A stretch of 64,000 nucleotides of DNA from DATKNA01 sp963755755 (GCA_963755755.1 CAVWLJ010000007.1:1-64000); one strand, 5' to 3'. Shown: positions 17,330 through 27,352, numbered from the stretch's first letter. The notes: a model not told the origin generated them from the sequence alone. Translations and numbers: made by a program.

Positions 17330-17728
17330 TCACGTCGGGTCCATGTGAGGGGCATGGTCGACGAGATCGAGCTCCACCCATACGGTCTTGCCGAGGTCGG
17401 TCAGCCCGTCGCCCCGCTCGATCCCCCAGGTGTCCGCGAGGGCTGCGACGAGCGCCATGCCGCGCCCGTTGGGCGCCTCGGGGTCGTGCACGCGGGGCGT
17501 GGGAAGGTGCGGCGACGCGTCGTGCACCTCGAGCCGCACCCGTCCGTCCCGCACCCGCACCCGCACCTGGGAGGGCGCGGCCGCGTGCAGCACCGCGTTC
17601 GTGACGAGCTCGCTGCAGAGCAGGACCAGCGTCTCGAGCCGCTCGGGGTCGGCGGGGACGCCGGCCAGCGAGCGCTGCACGAACCGCCGCGCGGCCGCTC
17701 CGCTCGTCGGCTCGGCGGCGAGGGTCAC
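17330..17728 (-). CDS. RsbW-like serine kinase/anti-sigma ATPase domain protein
   Basis: 132 aa. GTG start at 17728, overlapping the stop of the phosphatase gene (GTGA), so the two are translationally coupled. A stand-alone HATPase_c_2 domain: LVLLCSELVTNAVLHA holds the N box (E..N..H), VHDASPH the D box and APNGRGMALVAALADTWGI the G box. These proteins phosphorylate anti-sigma-factor antagonists or bind sigma factors. Being coupled to a SpoIIE phosphatase, it forms an opposing kinase/phosphatase pair; no STAS antagonist or sigma factor is encoded in the window. Confidence 0.85.
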   Translation of the reverse strand: MTLAAEPTSGAAARRFVQRSLAGVPADPERLETLVLLCSELVTNAVLHAAAPSQVRVRVRDGRVRLEVHDASPHLPTPRVHDPEAPNGRGMALVAALADTWGIERGDGLTDLGKTVWVELDLVDHAPHMDPT

Positions 17729-19853
17729 CGCGGCGTCGACGCGGGCGCGTCCCCGCCCTGGACGGGGCCCGCCTCGTCGCGGCGGACGACGAGCACGCAC
17801 ACGTCGTCCGGCCGGCTGCCGTCGGCGGCACCGAGCGCGAGGACGGCGTCCGCGAAACCCTCGACGTCCAGACCGGTGTCCGTGAGCCGCCGGCTCTCGG
17901 CTGCCAGCGCCGGCAGGCCGACGTCCAGGCCCGTCTGCCGCTCCTCCACCAGGCCGTCGGTGAAGAGCACGAGGACGGCGCCGGCTCGACGATGAGCGGT
18001 GCCTGCTCGCGTACGGCGTTCGGGACGCCGAGCGGCGGCGAGCCCGCGCCATCGAGCACCCGCGCGTCGCCCTGCGGCGGCACGAGCAGCGGCGGCAGGT
18101 GGCCGAGCCGCGCGATCAGACCCTCGCCCGTGGCGGGGTCGATCAGGAGGTAGACGAGGGTGACGATCTGGTCCTCGGCGAGCTCGCCGGCCATGCGGTC
18201 CAGGCCGGCCGCGACCGCGACGGGCTCGGGGTCGACGGCGGCGAGCACACGGACCGCGCCGCGGATCTGGGACATGCGGGCCGCGGCGTCCACGCCCTTG
18301 CCCATGACGTCGCCGATGACGAGCGCGAGGCGGTCGCCGGGCACCGGGATGGCGTCGTACCAGTCGCCGCCGACCCGCAGGCCCGCCGCGCCCGGCGCGT
18401 ACCGCGCCGCCATCGCGATGCCGGGGACGGCGGGCAGCCGCTGCGGCAGCAGCCCGCGCTGGAGCACCTCCGCCGTACGGACCTGACGCTCGTACAGCAG
18501 CGCCCGCTGCAGCGCCTGGCCCGCCTGGGCGGCGAGCGCGCCGAGCACCTCACGCTCCGCGGCGTCGAAGGTGTGCGCCGGGCCGGAGACCGCCAGCAGC
18601 CCGACCACCTCGGCCGCGGCGGTGAGCGGGAGCACGGCGATCGACTCGGTCGACCCGTGCGCGGGCAGCTGGGCGAGCCCGGGGAAGTCGGCGTCCGGAC
18701 GGCGGCCGGGCGTGGAGTAGACCGGTCGGCCCGTGCGCAGCGCCACCGCGCCGGGGATCGCGGCCTCCCGCGACGACGGCCGCGTCAGCCGGCGGAGGCT
18801 CTCGTCGTCGTACCCGTTGCTCGCCACCGCGTGGAAGTGACCCGAGTCCGGATCGACGATGATGACGCAGGCCCGGTCGAGACCGGTCACCCCGAGCCCG
18901 GTGGCGACCAGGACCTCGCCGACGTCCGCGCTGGTGACTCGCCCGGCTGAAGCGTTCGGCGCTGTCGAGCAGCCGGTTCGTCACAGCCATGGAGCCGCGC
19001 AGCCGCTCGTCGCTGCGGTCGAGCTCGCGATCCGTGTACTGCTCCAGCCGGCGCAGCTGGGCGAGGACGCCGGCGCCGGCGCCGGCGGCGAGGACGGCGA
19101 ACGTGGCCACCCGCAGGGCCAGACTGGCCCACCAGACGCTGGAGTACCGCTGCCCGCTGATGGCGCTGAGCAGCACGTCGTAGCCGGAGAGGGAGAGCGC
19201 CACCCCGGCCCAACCCCGCAGCGCCGTGACCGACGGCCCGGAGCGTCGCACCCAGACGACGGCGGCGACGGCGATGAGCCAGGCGACCAGGAGCTGGGCG
19301 GCGATGAGTGCCGAGGAGTAGCGACCCCCGGCAAGCACGAGCCGGGGCAGCGGGAGAACGCCGAGGGCGGACACCAGCACCAGGAGGAGCCCCGCCGCGA
19401 CGAACCAGCCCCGGTACCGGCCCGGGACTCCGAGCGCGGCCATGAGAACGCCGACGGCCATCGCCGCGTGCATCGCGAGGTAGAGCAGGGCGTTGCCGCT
19501 GGCCCCGGTGTGAAGCGGACCGCCTGCGCCGAGGACACCCGGGAACGACAGCGTCTGCAGAGCGGCCGCACCGACGGAGACGGCGAGGCCGGCCCCGAAC
19601 CAGGCCAGGTCGCTGTCGCGCTCCGCCCGCGCACGCGACACCACGATGGGAAGGGCCACCACACCCAGCACGGGGACGACGGCCGTGGCCAGAGCTGCGA
19701 GCTCGTGCGGCGGGGAGATCTCCACGACGAGGGCGATGACGAGCGCCATCACGGCGACGGCCGTCGCGGCGAGCGCCCCAGCAGGTTGACGCGCGTCTGG
19801 GGGCGCGCGGGCCGTTCCGGCAGTCGGACGCCGTTGGCCGCCGGCGGGGTCAC
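17725..19853 (-). CDS. Membrane GAF-SpoIIE (PP2C) phosphatase (three apparent frameshifts)
   Basis: A multidomain phosphatase of about 709 aa after repair. The proposed GTG start at 19853 lies 7 nt after the scoB stop. About eight hydrophobic helices in the first 250 residues are followed by a short coiled coil (LRRLEQYTDRELDRSDERL). A GAF domain follows (LDRACVIIVDPDSG to GLLAVSGPAHTFD), and then a SpoIIE/PP2C domain. The latter has GLRVGGDWYDAIPVPGDRLALVIGDVMGKGVDAAARM, with the metal-binding Asp, and LFTDGLVEER. Breaks lie near 19780, 18945 and 17985; the second looks like an extra base, the first and third a missing one. It should dephosphorylate an anti-anti-sigma factor, opposing the kinase downstream. 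Confidence 0.85.
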
Positions 19854-19859
19854 GAGGCG

Positions 19860-20489
19860 TCAGGCGTGGATCGGGGCTCCCGTGGCAGCCCGCACCTCGT
19901 CGAGGGTCACCTCGGGCGCGAGCTCACGGAGCACGAAGCCGTGCGGCGTGACGTCGAGCACCGCGAGATCGGTGATCACCTCGTCGACGACGCCCTGGCC
20001 GGTGAGCGGGAGCGTGCAGTGCTGCAGGAGCTTGTGGCTGCCGTCCCTGGCGACGTGCTCCATGAGGACGACGACCCGGCGGGCGCCGTGCACGAGGTCC
20101 ATCGCCCCGCCCATGCCCTTGACCATCTTGCCGGGGATCATCCAGTTGGCCAGATCCCCGGTGGCGCTGACCTGCATCGCGCCGAGGATGGCGACGTCGA
20201 CGTGACCGCCGCGGATCATCCCGAACGAGGTCGCGGAGTCGAAGAACGAGGCCCCGGGCAGGACCGTGACGGTCTCCTTGCCGGCGTTGACGAGGTCGGG
20301 ATCCTCCTCGCCCTCGAACGGGTACGGCCCCACGCCGAGGATCCCGTTCTCGGACTGCAGCACCACCTCGATGCCCGGCGGCAGGTAGTTGGGCACGAGG
20401 GTCGGCAGACCGATCCCGAGGTTGACGTACTGGCCGTCGCGCAGCTCGGTGGCGGCCCGAGCCGCGAGCTCGTTCCTGCTGAGCACCAC
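19860..20489 (-). CDS. scoB: 3-oxoacid CoA-transferase subunit B
   Basis: 209 aa, ATG start. Class I CoA-transferase beta subunit: LGIGLPTLVPNYLP near the N terminus, catalytic Glu in LQSENGILGVGP (SENG motif), and KMVKGMGGAMDLVHGARRVVVLMEH, the second family signature. It pairs with subunit A encoded just upstream (3 nt between). It moves CoA from succinyl-CoA or another acyl-CoA to a 3-oxoacid such as acetoacetate through a glutamyl-CoA thioester on this subunit. Role: ketone body or branched catabolic 3-oxoacid use. Confidence 0.96.
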   Translation of the reverse strand: MVLSRNELAARAATELRDGQYVNLGIGLPTLVPNYLPPGIEVVLQSENGILGVGPYPFEGEEDPDLVNAGKETVTVLPGASFFDSATSFGMIRGGHVDVAILGAMQVSATGDLANWMIPGKMVKGMGGAMDLVHGARRVVVLMEHVARDGSHKLLQHCTLPLTGQGVVDEVITDLAVLDVTPHGFVLRELAPEVTLDEVRAATGAPIHA

Positions 20490-20492
20490 GGC

Positions 20493-21266
20493 TCAGGCCC
20501 CCTCTCCGGTGCGCGGACGCACCGTCCGGCGTTCGATCCGCTTGTCGGCGGCCTGCTCCCCGCTCAGCGCGACGACTCGCTGCACGAAGATGCCGGGGAG
20601 GTGGACGTCGTCGGGGTCGATCTGCCCCGGGTCGACCAGCTCCTCCACCTCGGCGATCGTCACGGCGCCCGCCATGGCGACGACGGGGTTGAAGTTGCGG
20701 GCCGCCTTGGTGAAGACGAGGTTGCCGTGCCGGTCACCGACCGCGGCCCGCACGAGGGCGAAGTCGGTCGTGATCGAGTCCTCGAGCACGCACTCGCGGC
20801 CGCCGAAGGTCCGCACCTCCTTGCCCGGGGAGGCCAGGACGACGTCGCCCTCCGGGCCGTACCGCCAGGGCAGGCCGCCCTCGGAGACGGGGGTCCCGAC
20901 ACCGGTCGGGGTGTAGAAGGCGGGGATGCCGGCGCCGCCCGCGCGCAGCTTCTCGGCGAGGGTTCCCTGCGGCGTCAGCTGGACCTCCAGCTCGCCGGCG
21001 AGGAACTGCCGGGCGAACTCCTTGTTCTCGCCCACGTAGCTCGCGATGACGCGGGCGATGCGGTGCTGGCCGAGCAGGACGCCGAGGCCCGCCCCGTCCA
21101 CACCGCAGTTGTTGGAGACGACGGTGAGGTCCGTCGCGCCCTGTCCGAGCAGGGCGTCGATGAGGATCCAGGGAATGCCGCTCAGGCCGAATCCGCCGAC
21201 GCCGATGCTCGATCCGTCCCCGATGTCGGCGACGGCCTCCGCCGCGCTCCCGACCACCTTGTCCAT
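20493..21266 (-). CDS. scoA: 3-oxoacid CoA-transferase subunit A
   Basis: 257 aa. ATG at 21266; TACGGT lies 6 nt upstream, suggesting a leaderless transcript, and longer open frame upstream has no support. Alpha-subunit signatures: GSSIGVGGFGLSGIPWILIDAL near the N terminus, the SNNCGVDGAGLGVLL loop, and GGREYVLE-like RECVLEDSITTDFALVRA. The alpha subunit shapes the CoA and acid pocket while the beta subunit holds the catalytic Glu. First gene of the scoAB operon, divergent from the shikimate kinase. Confidence 0.96.
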   Translation of the reverse strand: MDKVVGSAAEAVADIGDGSSIGVGGFGLSGIPWILIDALLGQGATDLTVVSNNCGVDGAGLGVLLGQHRIARVIASYVGENKEFARQFLAGELEVQLTPQGTLAEKLRAGGAGIPAFYTPTGVGTPVSEGGLPWRYGPEGDVVLASPGKEVRTFGGRECVLEDSITTDFALVRAAVGDRHGNLVFTKAARNFNPVVAMAGAVTIAEVEELVDPGQIDPDDVHLPGIFVQRVVALSGEQAADKRIERRTVRPRTGEGA

Positions 21267-21329
21267 GGGGTCACCGTATCCTCCGGGCCTTCCCCGGCTG
21301 GGCGGCTCGGCGATGTCACACTGCCCTTC

Positions 21330-21896
21330 ATGGCAACTCCCGCCCGGCGTCGGCCCCTGGTGCTCGTGGGGTTCATGGGCGCGGGGAAGTCGACGGTTGG
21401 ACGGCTGGTCGCGAAGCGTCTGGGCGTTCCGTTCGTGGACAGCGACGAGGCCTTGACGACCCGGATCGGGCGGACGCCCGCACAGATCTTCGCGGCGGAC
21501 GGTGAGCCCGCCTTCCGCCGGCTGGAGCGCGAGATCGTCGCGGAGCTGGTCGGCGACGGCGCAGACCGGGTGGTGGCCCTCGGCGGTGGCGCCGTGGAGG
21601 AGCCGGCCACACGGAGGATGCTTCGGGACGCGCTCGTCGTGCATCTCGACGTGTCCCACGCCGCCGTGCTCGCCCGCGTCGGGGGCGACCGGGGGCGGCC
21701 CGTCCTGGCGCGCCCCGACCTCGACGTTCTGCACCGCGACCGGCTCCTGACGTACCGCGAGGTCGCGGACGTCACGGTGTCGACGGACGGTCGGAGGCCG
21801 GCAGAGGTGGCGGCGCTCGTGCTCGACGCCCTCGCCCTGCGGTCGCCGGCCTCCGACGCGGCGGCGGCCGTGTCACCGAACCACCCCGTCCAGTGA
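21330..21896 (+). CDS. aroK: Shikimate kinase
   Basis: 188 aa, ATG at 21330 with CACACT 7 nt upstream (possible leaderless -10). Walker A is LVGFMGAGKSTVG (about 12-24), the shikimate-binding region FVDSDEALTTRIG has Asp in place, GEPAFRRLERE carries the conserved Arg, ALGGGAVEEP is the Gly-rich loop and RPVLARPD the lid region. It phosphorylates shikimate at the 3-OH in chorismate synthesis. It stands outside any aroB/aroC/aroQ group, so it may be a second copy. Its end overlaps the convergent vWA gene by 24 bp. Confidence 0.85.
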   Translation: MATPARRRPLVLVGFMGAGKSTVGRLVAKRLGVPFVDSDEALTTRIGRTPAQIFAADGEPAFRRLEREIVAELVGDGADRVVALGGGAVEEPATRRMLRDALVVHLDVSHAAVLARVGGDRGRPVLARPDLDVLHRDRLLTYREVADVTVSTDGRRPAEVAALVLDALALRSPASDAAAAVSPNHPVQ

Positions 21897-22814
21897 CCGC
21901 CACCCGTCGGGTGGTTCGGCAGGGACCTGCAGGCCGGCCGAGGGGTGTCCGAGCGCGTCGAGCACGAAGGTCATGACCGAGGCGACCAGCCGGGCCGTCA
22001 CAGCCGGCGGAGGCGCCTCTGCTGCCCCTCTCGAGGCCGGCCCCGACGGACGGACGACTGGCGCGGCCAGGTAGGCGCCGGCGGTGCCGACGCGGCGGAT
22101 CGTCAGCTCGGCGGCGTCCCCGAAGCCGAAGGCCAGGACCTCTGCCGCCCCGTCCCATCCGGGGTCCGTCAGCGCGGCGTGGGCCGGAGGCCAGTACCCG
22201 CGCGTCGGGCGGCCGTCGGTGACGACGACGACGGCCGGCCGGAGCGGACGCAGACCGGCCATCCGCAGACCGTCGAGGTCCCGCCCGATCTGCCGGCGCA
22301 GCAGGCGGAAGACGGACTCGTAGTTCGTCGCGGGACGGGTGGCGCTGAGACGCGGCGCCTGATCGAGCCCGGACACCGGGCTGAGCGGCAGCACGACGTG
22401 GGCGTCGGCGTCGAACCCCACGACGGCGAGGCGGCAGCCGTCGGTGACGCGAGGGTCGTCGTGGAGTGCGTCGACGAGCCGGCCCAGCTCGACGTTGACC
22501 GCGTCGAGCGCGGGGCCGGCCATGGAGTCCGAGGTGTCGACGGCGAGGTAGCACGGCAGGACCGGCCGGTCGCCCTCGGCGTTCGGCGCAACGGAGCCCG
22601 GCGCCAGCGCGAGGCGATGACCGTCGAGGACCCCGGCCGCGGCGAGCGTCGAGCCGGCCTCGAGGGGTCTGCCGTCGGCATGTGCGAGACCGATGCCTGT
22701 CCGATGTCCGAACGCTGCGGCGATCTCCGGCAACAAGTCACGGATCGGGACGTCGTCGTCGAGGTCCAGGTCGAGCGCGGCGGAACCGGCCGTGACGGTG
22801 ACGAGGACGCTCAT
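21873..22814 (-). CDS. YukD/EccD-like ubiquitin fold fused to a von Willebrand A domain
   Basis: 313 aa; its ATG overlaps the EccC stop (ATGA), so the two are coupled. Residues 1-72 (DLDLDDDVPIRDLLPEIAAAFG, then DGRPLEAGSTLAAAGVLDGHRLAL) follow the ubiquitin-like pattern of YukD/EsaB and the EccD N terminus in type VII secretion. From about 85 a von Willebrand A domain begins: YLAVDTSDSM gives the MIDAS DxSxS (Asp93, Ser95, Ser97), TNYES supplies the MIDAS Thr and VVTDGRPT the MIDAS Asp. No TM segment, so probably cytoplasmic. This fusion would combine the EsaB-like accessory with a metal-dependent adhesion module. Its role is unknown; I infer an ATPase- or substrate-binding scaffold. Confidence 0.8.
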   Translation of the reverse strand: MSVLVTVTAGSAALDLDLDDDVPIRDLLPEIAAAFGHRTGIGLAHADGRPLEAGSTLAAAGVLDGHRLALAPGSVAPNAEGDRPVLPCYLAVDTSDSMAGPALDAVNVELGRLVDALHDDPRVTDGCRLAVVGFDADAHVVLPLSPVSGLDQAPRLSATRPATNYESVFRLLRRQIGRDLDGLRMAGLRPLRPAVVVVTDGRPTRGYWPPAHAALTDPGWDGAAEVLAFGFGDAAELTIRRVGTAGAYLAAPVVRPSGPASRGAAEAPPPAVTARLVASVMTFVLDALGHPSAGLQVPAEPPDGWRSLDGVVR

Positions 22815-25800
22815 GACACCAGCCGGATGCGCGCGGGCCTGCCGTCGGCTCTGCCGTCAGGTCTGCCGTCGGGCCTGCCGTCGGGCCTGCCGTCAGGTCT
22901 GTCGTCCGGCTCGACGTCCGTCGCGACCTCCTCAATCGTGTGAGGCTCGGCCAGACCGCCGCCCCGGGCGGCGGGGTACGGCGTGCCCGGCGCAGTCAGC
23001 GGCGGACGGGGCGGCAGCACCGCGAGCAGGGTGTCGGGGCGACCCGGTCGCGCCAACAGGGCCTGGCCGGGTGGCAGCGCTGTTCCGCGCGTGCCCCGCA
23101 GCAGGAGCTCGTGCTTGGACTCGACGGAGAACTGCAGGTGCCACGGACTCCCCTCGAGGAGCCGCCGGATCAGCGGGTCCACCCTCGCGCCGCTGCCGTT
23201 CGCACCCTGCGCGAGCAGCACGCTCAGGCCGAGTTGGGCGGCGTAGGGCACGAGGTTGGCGAGCTCGGAGACGAGGCCGGGCCGGGCGGCCGCGTGGACG
23301 AGTTCGTAGTCGTCGACGACGAGCCACAACGGCGGGCGTGCAGGGTCCACCGCCGCGCCGTTCGCGAGACTGCTCGCACGACCGTCTGGCCGGCGGGGCG
23401 AGCGGCCGGACCGGCGCGCGGTCGCCGTCATCTGCAGCCGCCGCAGGAGCTCGTCGGTGAGCGCGGTCAGGAGTTCCGGCGCGTCCTGCGGCCCGTACGC
23501 GGCGGCCTGCACCACGTCGGACGTCGTCCCGGCCTCGACATCGGCCGCGTGGCGGTCCAGTAGCGCGCCGAGGTAGTCGAGCACGTAGACCTGGGGCCGG
23601 TCGTGCTCGGGCAGCCGGGCGGCATCGCGCAGCAGGCGTCCGAGGAAGCGGCTGCGTCCGGAACCGGCGTCACCGTAGGCGAGCAGGCCCAGCCCGGAGC
23701 GCTCCAGGGGGACCGGGGCGAAGGCGGCCTCGTCGACCCCCAGCACCACGGCGGGACCGACTCCGCTGTCCGCCCGCGTCCAGTCCTGGACCGAGAGGTC
23801 GGTCAGCCGCCGCAACGGCGCCGCGACCTCCCCCGGCCAACGCCGGCGCGCCTCGCGGACGGCGTCCTCCACCGCTGCCGAGAGGTCGGATGCGGCAGCG
23901 GTGCCCGGGTCCGCTATGCCGGCTGCGGCGATCTGCAGGAGTGCACCGTTGGCGCCCAGTCCACGGCCCGGGACGCCGGCGGGCACCGCGGCGGCGCGGG
24001 CCCGCCCGTGCTGGGACTCCATCGGGTCGTTGAGGTGGAGTTCGACCCGGGTGGAGACCTGCTCGAGTCGCCTCGGCGGCAGGTCCGCCCAGCGCGTGCT
24101 CGTCATCGCCACGTGCACCCCGGCGGCCGGGCCCTCGGCGACGAGACGGCCGAGCACGACATCGAGGTCGGGGAAGCGGTCGCGGAACGGGGCGAGCTGA
24201 TCGAGCAGGAGCACGGTGTGCGCCGGGCCCGCGATCGTTCCCGCCACCACGAGCCGGCGCCAGTCCGCGATCCCGGCGGCACCGGAGCGGCGCAGGCGGG
24301 CGGGCGCGTTCTCCACGAGCCGCTCGAGTTCGAGGAGGACGCGCCGAATCCCGTCGGTGTCCTGACCATCCGCGTAGGAGGCGACGTTGGGCAGTCCGGC
24401 GAGCGAGGCCAGCGCGCCGCCCCCGAGGTCGAGGACGTGGAACTGCAGCAGGCTCGCCGGATGCAGGCGCGCCGCCTGCGTGGCGAACGCGGCGAGCGCG
24501 CTGCTCTTGCCCGACTGGGGCGCACCCACGACGAGGAGGTGACCGTCGAGGGCGGCGGGGTCGAGCTGCAGCGGCGTCTGGCGGCGGACCCGCGGATGGT
24601 CGACCAGGCCGACCGGGACGGGCAGCCCCTGCGCCGGCGACGGCAGGTCGACGACCAGCCGCTCGTCGCCGAGCACGAGCGGTCGCGGGTCCGCGGGTGC
24701 CGGCAGGGGTGGCAACCAGAGCGGAGGGCGCTCGAGCGCGGCGCCGGCGCTCCGTGAGCGGCGGACCAGCACCGCCAGGTCGCTCTCTCCCTCGGCGTGT
24801 GTCATACCGAGGGGCGATGCGGTCGCCGGCAGCTCGCCTCCAGTGAACAGGCGGACGGAGCGACGCCCCGCGGTGTTGCCACCACGGCCCGAGACCGTCG
24901 CTCCCAGGAAGCGCACGAGGCCGTCCGCGGTCCGCAGGTAGCCGTGGCCGGGCAGGGCGGGAAGGTCCGCGGCCGCGCGCGTCCCGAGCACCGCCACGCT
25001 GTCCTCGGCGGTGAACGTCCGCAGGCAGATGCGGTAGCCGAGATAGCTCTCGAGGCCGCGGATGCGGCCGGCCTCGAGGCGCTGGCTGGCGAGGACGAGG
25101 TGGACACCCAGGCTGCGCCCGGTGCGTCCGATCGAGAGCAGGACCTCGAGGACGTCGGGGCGGGCTTCGAGCAGCTCGCCGAACTCGTCGACGACGACCA
25201 CGAGGAACGGCATCGCGGGCAGCTCCGGCCGGCGCTCGTGCAACGCCCGGTACTGGCCGATCCGCTGCACGTCCTCGCCGGCGGCGCGGAGCATCAGCTG
25301 CCGCCGCTCCAGTTCGCCGATGAGGGCGGCCTTCATCCGATCCACGAGGGAGAGGTCGTCGGCGAGGTTGGTGACCATCCCCGAGCAGTGCGGGAGGGTC
25401 TGCAGTGAGCTGAAGGTGAGACCGCCCTTGAAGTCGGCGAAGGCGAGTTCGACCTCGTCGGGGCGGTGCGTCGCGGCCAGGCCTGCGACAAGGGTGCGGA
25501 GCAGCTCGCTCTTGCCCGATCCCACGGCCCCGATGACCAGTCCGTGCGGCCCGTGCCCGCCGTCGGCGGACTCCTTGAGATTCAGGTGGACTGGTGCCCC
25601 GTCGGCCGCCGCGCCGAACGGGATGCGCAAGCAGCTCCCGCTCCGAGGGTTCCGGCCACCCGGGTGGATCGATGTCGGTCCGGTCACCGTCCGCCCCGGC
25701 GAGCAGCCCGCGGGGCAGCAGGTCCGCCAGACGTCCGCTGCCGCTGAGGGCGGCCCGCAGCGAGTCGCCGACGAGCCGCTTCGGGGCGAGGAGGCGCGCG

Positions 25801-26997
25801 ACGTCCTCGGCCTCCGTCACCCCCAGGACGCTGGGCGTGAAGGAGACGTCGCTCGAGGGGGCGCCGAGACGGCGCAGGACGGCGCATCCCTGCGAGAACA
25901 CCGACACCACGGCCTCCGCCTGGGTGGGAGCACAGGTGAGGTCATCGGCGAGGACGAGGACGCTGACGGCGATGTCGCCGGCGCCGGCGATCGCGCGGGC
26001 CAGGAGCGGGGAGGTCCCGATCTCGGTGAAAGGATCGAACCGGTCGACGACGATCATCACATGCCGGAACGCCGCACGGGAGGCCGTCCAGGTGCCGGCT
26101 TCCAGCAGCCGCAGGCGTGGAGCGAGGACGGCCTCGAGATGCCGCTCGAGCATCTCCGGTGTGGTCGCGAGCATGCGCTCGGCCGCGTCCGTCGACCCGG
26201 CGACGTGCGTGTGCGGGAGCCACTTCGTCCAGGACCAGGAGGCCAGGTCGCACGGCGGCGCGGCGACGACGAGGGTGAGGTCGTCGGGCGCGCACGCCAA
26301 CGCAGCCTCGACGACGAGCGCCCGCGCCAGGCCCAGAACGCCGGAACGGTCGCCGGTGAGCGCGACGACAGCGGTCTGCGCGAGGTCGAGTTCGAGCGGC
26401 GCGGCGGGCAGAGCGGGCGGCGAAGGCGAGGAACTCCTCCACTTCGCGCAGTAGCTCGGCGTCCGGTTCGGCGTCGACCGGCGCGGGCGCCGGCTGCGCG
26501 ACGGTGAATCCTGTGGGGATGTCGGCGGTGCCGAGTCGGACGAGGAGCGCGTCGCCGTCCTCGAGCCGCCGTTCCCACAGACGGCTCGATCCCGCCCATG
26601 CCCCGTACGCCCGCGGGACCGGATGCGGCCGGCTGAGCGCCTCCCGCAGCTGCGACTGCGCGACCTCGACGGCCTCGGTCAGCTCCGCCAAGCGCACGCG
26701 ATAACGCTCCCTCCGCCGCGCCAGGGTGGCCCGGCGCGCGCGGCGATTGCTCCAGTGGAGGACGACAGGGGACGCCAGCGACGCCAGGGCCATGATCCCG
26801 CCGGTGACCAGCAGGACCGCGGTCCGCGCCATGACCCCGTACACGAGGATCGACAGGCTCCCCAGCACCGGCAGCAGCAGCTGGACCGGTTGCAGCGGAA
26901 CCGGCGGGTCCAGCGACGGCAGCGCGGGGACGTCGAACGTCGTCCGGGCCGGTCCGGCCGGTCGGACACGCGGCGTCCGGTGCACCGCCTCGGGCAT
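22811..26997 (-). CDS. eccC: EccC/EssC-type FtsK/SpoIIIE ATPase of type VII secretion (two frameshifts)
   Basis: About 1395 aa after repair of +1 breaks near 26415 and 25632. Two TM helices (about 40-85: LLLPVLGSLSILVYGV, AVLLVTGGIMALASL) precede a degenerate nucleotide-binding domain and then three P-loop domains. Domain 1 has GAVGSGKSE (about 490) and LVVVVDEFGEL. Domain 2 has GAPQSGKSS (about 824) and LLLDQ without a catalytic Glu. Domain 3 has GDAGSGRSR (about 1110), Arg replacing the Walker A Lys, and LVVDDYE. This is the layout of the T7SS motor that recognises and exports WXG100 substrates. The C terminus ends in DGRP repeats. It follows the toxin/immunity genes and is coupled to the vWA gene. 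Confidence 0.92.
22837..22908 (-). repeat. 12-bp tandem repeats coding DGRP in the EccC tail
   Basis: About six imperfect copies of a 12-bp unit (GGCCTGCCGTCG or GGTCTGCCGTCA on the plus strand) encode DGRP/DDRP/DGRA near the EccC C terminus. They keep the frame, so copy number can vary without breaking the gene. Confidence 0.8.
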
Positions 26998-27019
26998 GCT
27001 CGGCTCCTCTCCTGACGGC

Positions 27020-27352
27020 TCAGGCGACGGGGATGAGGTCGGCGTCGAGCAGCCGCAGGTCGGCCATCCCCTCGAGTGCGTCGTACGCCGCGTCGTCCAG
27101 CGCCGTCGTGTAGACCACGCAGCCGTCGACGAGGTCGAGCAGTTCGGCGTCCTCGGGTGTGACCGACTGGACCAGCACGTCCGCACCACAGGGGTCGCTC
27201 CACCGGTAGTGCCGGCCTCGCAGGGACCCGACGCGCTCCTCCAGGCGCACGTCGAGGGCCCGCCCGATCCGGGCCGCGACGACCTCGAGGGGCAGGTCCC
27301 CGGCGCCGAAGACGTGGAAGCGGACAACCACGGGCGCGTATGCGGCCCTCAC
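27020..27352 (-). CDS. Putative immunity protein 2 (paralogue of the preceding gene)
   Basis: 110 aa from the GTG at 27352 that overlaps the stop of the first immunity-like gene (GTGA). No signal peptide or TM segment. The stretch IGRALDVRLEERVGSLRGRHYRW aligns with VGQALEVPIEPRSSLYRGEYYNW in that neighbour, and both go on to a DxVxxxx(L/V)VYTT/VLLYAS segment, so the two are diverged copies. It lies just before the EccC gene. A second immunity gene for the same or a related toxin is the simplest reading; no family name is recognised. Confidence 0.6.
   Translation of the reverse strand: MRAAYAPVVVRFHVFGAGDLPLEVVAARIGRALDVRLEERVGSLRGRHYRWSDPCGADVLVQSVTPEDAELLDLVDGCVVYTTALDDAAYDALEGMADLRLLDADLIPVA

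Noticed and set aside
12279..17995. Very long open frames antisense to the GATase, permease, phosphate transport and phosphatase genes
   Set aside because: They have Arg/Pro/Ala-rich compositions typical of GC-rich shadow frames, show no domains and cross clear gene borders.
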